From the NCBI GenBank assembly GCA_029880245.1, contig JAOUOR010000006.1:1-46265 (forward strand): 46,265 bases of DNA, written 5' to 3'. The notes beneath the pieces were generated by a model. That model was not told the origin of the DNA. It did no database searches and saw only the letters and a list, made by a program, of their open reading frames with translations. The translations under genes and the position numbers were made by a program. Within the stretch, counting starts at the first letter, position 1. Each line of letters opens with the position of its first letter. Positions 42,754 through 46,265 of the stretch are shown one piece after another. The stretch is from Alphaproteobacteria bacterium. GTDB taxonomy: Bacteria; Pseudomonadota; Alphaproteobacteria; Micavibrionales; Micavibrionaceae.

Positions 42754-43707
42754 TTAAGGCTTTACAGGTTTTTCCGGCGAAATTTTACGCTTTGCATTTT
42801 TTTTCAAAGCTTTGCCAAAATCCGGTTCAAAGGTTTTTAGTTCCTCTGTCCCGGCCGGTAAAGTCATTTTCTCCGTCATCATATAGCAGGTAAGAGGCAG
42901 ATCCAGAAGTTCCGGCCATTTATCGACCCAGCCCTTATCATGCGTGGCTTCCTGCACCATCAGATTATGAATGCAATTAGATGGCGGAGTAGCTTGAAGG
43001 TAGCCGTGAAGAACAGCCGGAGGCACTTCTTCGTCTTTACCGCCAATAAAGTGGAATTGTGGAATATCTTTAATTTGAACAGCAATAAGAGATGGATTTA
43101 CGGGACCTTCAAAAGCCGTTTTTTCATGAATAGCAGAATATGTATCTGTGTCTAATATACCTGCAACGCTTCGTATCGATAATATATCGCTGCGTTTATC
43201 GGCCAAAAGCGCCGCAATGGTGGCACCACCGGAATAACCAATCAGGTTAAATCCTTTAATGTCATAACGCTTGGCCATATCATCAAGCACAAGGGAATAG
43301 GCATTAATGACATCCTCCGAATATTCCGCTCCGCCCCAGTATTTCTGCGCGCAATTTTCAGCGCCGATATAGTGGCAAGGCCGCGCTATATAGGCCAGAT
43401 TATCCGCTTTGTCCTTAGTCGCCAGATGCAGGGCCACAGGATTTTCTGGGGCTTTATTAAAACTCACGCCAAGGGCGCCGCCTTCACCGCTTATATAGAT
43501 ATTGGCAGGCTTGCGCCGCTCATGCATCCGCTCATAGACCCTTAAGGGCAGGGCGCCAGAAGATACATCCCGCTCCACCATCCACGCCGCCGAAGCCAGT
43601 CTTCTGGCTGTTTCTTCCTTCATATAGGGAAGATTATTGGTCGTACATCCGGCTAGGATAAAGATAAAAAGGCTCAATATTAGGATATTGGAGGGAGTTT
43701 TTTTCAT
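42754..43707 (-). CDS. Lipoprotein alpha/beta hydrolase
   Basis: 317 residues. A lipoprotein signal peptide is present with lipobox LAGC (Cys21). The fold is suggested by VSFNKAPENPVALHL, the nucleophile elbow GYSGG with Ser159, a possible acid in GGKDEEVP and the catalytic His in ATHDKGW. It is probably anchored in the inner or outer membrane facing the periplasm. Substrate unknown; it could be an esterase or a lipase-like enzyme. The C-terminal ~25 residues are lysine-rich. It is upstream of the DUF983 gene. Confidence 0.72.
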   Translation of the reverse strand: MKKTPSNILILSLFIFILAGCTTNNLPYMKEETARRLASAAWMVERDVSSGALPLRVYERMHERRKPANIYISGEGGALGVSFNKAPENPVALHLATKDKADNLAYIARPCHYIGAENCAQKYWGGAEYSEDVINAYSLVLDDMAKRYDIKGFNLIGYSGGATIAALLADKRSDILSIRSVAGILDTDTYSAIHEKTAFEGPVNPSLIAVQIKDIPQFHFIGGKDEEVPPAVLHGYLQATPPSNCIHNLMVQEATHDKGWVDKWPELLDLPLTCYMMTEKMTLPAGTEELKTFEPDFGKALKKNAKRKISPEKPVKP

Positions 43708-43791
43708 GGCATGCTTCTGGATTTAATATGAGGAAAACGCAAATTCATAATACTTTATCACGGCTTAGAAGAAAAATCATCACTGTTTCTT

Positions 43792-44562
43792 TTATGGCGT
43801 TAATTTTAGCGTCAATTCAATGGGCGTGTGGTCAGAAGGCTTGTCCCACCCGCGCGGCTCTTTGTTAATGACACAATTTTCCAGCTTATCTGCCATAAGC
43901 GGGGACAGCAGAAAATGATCGATCCTGATGCCATTATTTTTTTGCCACGCTCCGGCCTGATAATCCCAGAATGTATAGTTTTTATCACCTGTATTAAAAA
44001 CACGAAAAGCATCCGTAAGCCCTAAATTCAAAAGAGACCTGAAAGCTTTTCTCGTCTGAATATGAAACAGGGCATCATCTTTCCATGTTTTTGGATCATG
44101 GCAATCTTTTCCCTCGGGGATGACATTGAAATCGCCGCCTATGATAAAGGGCGTATGGCTTTCCACCAAAGCACTCACACGGTGCTTCAATCTTTTCATC
44201 CAGCCAAGCTTATACTCGTATTTCGTCCCCGGCGCTGGATTACCATTAGGCAAATAGATATTAATATAATGCACGTCATCAATTTTAATTTCCAGATAAC
44301 GCGCTTGCTCATCAGAGGCATCACCCTCAAGAGCCTCTTGCACCACGTCAAAGGGCGTTTTGCTCATAATAGCAACGCCGTTATAGGCTTTTTGTGCAAC
44401 TATATGACTATGATAGCCCGCGGCTTCGATCGATTCTTTCGGGAATTCAAGACCTTTAAGCTCCTGCACCATCAGGATATCAGACTCACTTTCCCTCAAA
44501 TAGCGCAAGACGTGATCGCCGCGCGCTTTGATCGAATTAACATTCCATGAAGCAATTTTCAT
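43792..44562 (-). CDS. xthA: Exodeoxyribonuclease III
   Basis: 256 residues, an AP endonuclease / 3'-5' exonuclease for base-excision repair. Motifs are KIASWNVNSIKAR at the N-terminus, metal-binding Glu in LMVQELKG, YLPNGNPAPGTKYEYKL, the catalytic GGDFNVIPEG, RIDHFLLSP and the terminal SDHTPIEL. Length is normal. It lies upstream of the lipoprotein hydrolase gene and downstream of the truncated hemoglobin gene on the minus strand, in the xthA/erpA/dgt neighbourhood found in many Alphaproteobacteria. Confidence 0.95.
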   Translation of the reverse strand: MKIASWNVNSIKARGDHVLRYLRESESDILMVQELKGLEFPKESIEAAGYHSHIVAQKAYNGVAIMSKTPFDVVQEALEGDASDEQARYLEIKIDDVHYINIYLPNGNPAPGTKYEYKLGWMKRLKHRVSALVESHTPFIIGGDFNVIPEGKDCHDPKTWKDDALFHIQTRKAFRSLLNLGLTDAFRVFNTGDKNYTFWDYQAGAWQKNNGIRIDHFLLSPLMADKLENCVINKEPRGWDKPSDHTPIELTLKLTP

Positions 44563-44604
44563 GCATAAGAGAATAACAGTTTGAAGCTATTCAGCAAGGT
44601 GCTT

Positions 44605-44964
44605 TTAACGATTGAGAACATCGTCCTTGGTGCTTGCCACAATATCCATGATCTCATCAATCAGCCCTTGAGGCACGTTCAATTGATTAAGCGTAGCCAC
44701 CAAATTCTCGCCCACAGCATTAAAGTCATCCTCGGTCAGATTAAGGTGCTTATGGGCTTCGCGCATTGATTTTCCTGAATAATTAGGGGCGCCGCCAAAG
44801 GCATAAGTCAAAAACACCTTTTGCTTGCCGCGCTGCTTGACCATATCGAGATTTTCGAAATAATGATTGATGCGATCATCCGCCATTATCTTGTCATAGA
44901 AAATATCGACCGCCGCGTTCACAGCATCTCTTCCACCAATACGTTCATATAGTGTCTCACTCAT
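44605..44964 (-). CDS. Group 1 truncated hemoglobin
   Basis: 119 residues, similar in length and sequence to cyanobacterial GlbN. LYERIGGRDAV and DPVY-like FYDKIMADDRI lead to the E-helix region with FGGAPNYSGKSM. The proximal heme ligand is predicted as His71 in MREAHKHL. The C-terminus reads TKDDVLNR; the His that binds heme covalently in Synechocystis GlbN (HKRDVLN) is absent, so ordinary heme binding is expected. It probably binds oxygen or nitric oxide. It sits 35 bases after erpA and 42 before xthA, an insertion into the usual erpA-xthA arrangement. Confidence 0.88.
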   Translation of the reverse strand: MSETLYERIGGRDAVNAAVDIFYDKIMADDRINHYFENLDMVKQRGKQKVFLTYAFGGAPNYSGKSMREAHKHLNLTEDDFNAVGENLVATLNQLNVPQGLIDEIMDIVASTKDDVLNR

Positions 44965-44999
44965 TTTTCATGGCTCCTTATTTTGAAATTGAAGTATTT

Positions 45000-45323
45000 T
45001 TATATCGTAGAAAAAGATGATCCGCAACCACAACCTGAGGATGCGTTCGGATTGTCGATTTTAAATTCTGCTCCCATTAATTTATCCTCGAAAGAAATCG
45101 TAGCGCCTGCAAGAAAGCCTATTGAGACATCATCGGTCACAATTATATCGTCAAAGACCAGATCATTTTCATCCAGTTCATCATCGGTCAGTTCTAAAAC
45201 ATATTGGAAGCCGGAGCAGCCTCCACCCTCGATTCTAACGCGCAATCTCAACTTATCCTTCGCTTGTTCCTTGCGAAGGTCATGAATACGCTTTACGGCT
45301 GTTTCATCAACGTTTAATCTCAT
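45000..45323 (-). CDS. erpA: Iron-sulfur cluster insertion protein ErpA (A-type carrier)
   Basis: 107 residues. The three conserved cluster-binding cysteines are Cys36 (GGGCSGFQY), Cys98 and Cys100 (SGCGCGSSF). A-type carriers take a 4Fe-4S cluster from scaffold proteins and deliver it to apoproteins. I chose ATG 45323 because the longer frame to 45374 adds residues with no family counterpart and would run into the dgt start region. It is divergent from dgt with a 42-base gap. IscA is the main alternative, but the dgt/xthA neighbourhood is the usual one of alphaproteobacterial ErpA. Confidence 0.88.
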   Translation of the reverse strand: MRLNVDETAVKRIHDLRKEQAKDKLRLRVRIEGGGCSGFQYVLELTDDELDENDLVFDDIIVTDDVSIGFLAGATISFEDKLMGAEFKIDNPNASSGCGCGSSFSTI

Positions 45324-45365
45324 GGATACTTGTATAATATATAACCCCAGTAAAAAGCAACCGCT

Positions 45366-46265
45366 ATGAACCAACCATCCTATAATTATTGTGCGCTACC
45401 CTTGGCCCCTTATGCCTGCAAGCCGGAAGAATCTTTGGGCCGTGTTCATGACGAGCCGGAAAGCCGTCACCGCACGCCGTTTCAAAGAGATCGTGATCGC
45501 ATCATCCACTCCAGTGCTTTCCGCCGCCTGAAATACAAGACGCAAGTCTTTGTCTATCATGAGGGCGATCATTACCGGACGCGCCTGACCCATACGCTGG
45601 AGGTTTCGCAAGTTGCCCGCACCTTGGCGCGCTCTTTTATGGTGAATGAAGATTTGGCCGAAACTGTTGCGCTGGCCCATGATCTAGGGCACACACCCTT
45701 TGCCCATATAGGTGAGGACTATTTACAAAAAGCAATGGAGCCTTATGGCCGTTTTGAACATAACGACCAGTCTTTGCGTGTTTTGACCACATTAGAGCGA
45801 AAATACCCGGAGTTTGACGGACTGAACTTAACATGGGAAACGCTGGAAGGTGTAGTTAAACATAATGGTCCTGTGAAAGGGCAGCCTCACATCGCTGCGC
45901 GGGAACTCAATGAAAAGTTTGATTTAAGACTTGATACTTATGCCTCAATGGAAGCGCAAGTTGCGGCTCTATCCGATGATATTGCTTATAATAATCATGA
46001 CATTGAAGATGGCGTAAGGGCGAAGCTATTCTCGGTCGAGGAACTGGAAGAGGTTACATTGATGCGTGAAATTCTGGAGACGGTGCGCAAGCGATATCCT
46101 GATTTGTCGGAACGCTATCTGGTTAATGAGCTAAAGCGTAATATGATCGGGGCAATGGTTGATGATGTCTCGAATGAAACCAGAGCGCGTATCGAAACAT
46201 TAAAGCCCGAATCATCAGATGATATTCGCATGGCGGGCATGCAGGTCGTGGCCTTTTCCGAGGAC
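45366..46265 (+). CDS. dgt: Deoxyguanosinetriphosphate triphosphohydrolase-like protein, N-terminal part (3' truncated by window)
   Basis: 300 codons are visible and the frame is open at the window end. HD-superfamily dNTP triphosphohydrolase of the short Dgt-like type. [25 protein letters not shown] opens the enzyme (in parts); the metal ligands are seen in [13 protein letters not shown] and [11 protein letters not shown], followed by [10 protein letters not shown] and [16 protein letters not shown] 45366 is the first in-frame start; the upstream sequence lacks a strong ribosome binding site. It is divergent from erpA, sharing a short control region. Confidence 0.95.
   Translation, partial: MNQPSYNYCALPLAPYACKPEESLGRVHDEPESRHRTPFQRDRDRIIHSSAFRRLKYKTQVFVYHEGDHYRTRLTHTLEVSQVARTLARSFMVNEDLAETVALAHDLGHTPFAHIGEDYLQKAMEPYGRFEHNDQSLRVLTTLERKYPEFDGLNLTWETLEGVVKHNGPVKGQPHIAARELNEKFDLRLDTYASMEAQVAALSDDIAYNNHDIEDGVRAKLFSVEELEEVTLMREILETVRKRYPDLSERYLVNELKRNMIGAMVDDVSNETRARIETLKPESSDDIRMAGMQVVAFSED

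Overview
This window is a chromosomal segment of a Gram-negative alphaproteobacterium. The evidence is the gene order tilS-ftsH-glmM, hisZ next to purA, a DUF2497/PopZ polar organizer next to a protein-isoaspartate-methyltransferase-like gene, the xthA / erpA / dgt neighbourhood, and a complete cpa/tad pilus locus. The moderate-to-low GC and the kinase-like gene upstream of tad suggest a deep-branching group (Micavibrionales- or Rhodospirillales-like), but I cannot fix the taxon from sequence alone. No insertion sequence, prophage module, integrase, rRNA or CRISPR array was seen.

Layout. 1-6470: housekeeping genes, all on the plus strand: 3' end of tilS, ftsH, glmM, hisZ, purA, closed by a hairpin terminator. 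6656-9207: a kinase-fold protein lacking catalytic residues and carrying a C-terminal membrane anchor, followed by a small polytopic membrane protein. 9380-21106: the Tad pilus locus: tadG-like, two tadE-like pseudopilins, a 55-residue flp pilin with its own leader and terminator, cpaA (prepilin peptidase), cpaB, cpaC (secretin), cpaD, cpaE, cpaF, tadB, tadC. Convergent on the minus strand (21230-24101): tadD, a stand-alone pilus-assembly N-domain protein, popZ, and a pcm-like methyltransferase. 24264: tRNA-Cys. 24464-31000: two unknown genes, a GT4 glycosyltransferase, a large secreted protein of unknown function, rluD (apparently with a non-canonical start codon), and a short YjbH-like outer-membrane protein. 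31171-33703: a hybrid histidine kinase overlapping a single-domain response regulator. 33764-36778: glpD-glpK. 36817-42314: a FecR-domain/RTX-like surface protein, a 104-bp imperfect palindrome, a CDF metal transporter and a 560-residue protein with three tandem 91-residue repeats. 42392-46265: a DUF983 zinc-ribbon membrane protein, a lipoprotein alpha/beta hydrolase, xthA, a truncated hemoglobin, erpA and, divergently, the 5' part of dgt.

How the parts work together. The central unit is a self-sufficient Tad machine: pilin and pseudopilins (flp, tadE-like, tadG-like), maturation peptidase (cpaA), outer-membrane channel (cpaC with cpaB, cpaD and tadD), inner-membrane platform (tadB, tadC), assembly ATPase (cpaF) and localization ATPase (cpaE). 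PopZ lies beside it and is a pole-organizing scaffold in Caulobacter. The pseudokinase/membrane-protein pair lies directly upstream in the same orientation and could be regulatory, but this is inference from position only. The points I would look at first are the rluD start, the recently expanded 91-residue repeat protein, the pseudokinase pair and the palindrome at 39.5 kb.
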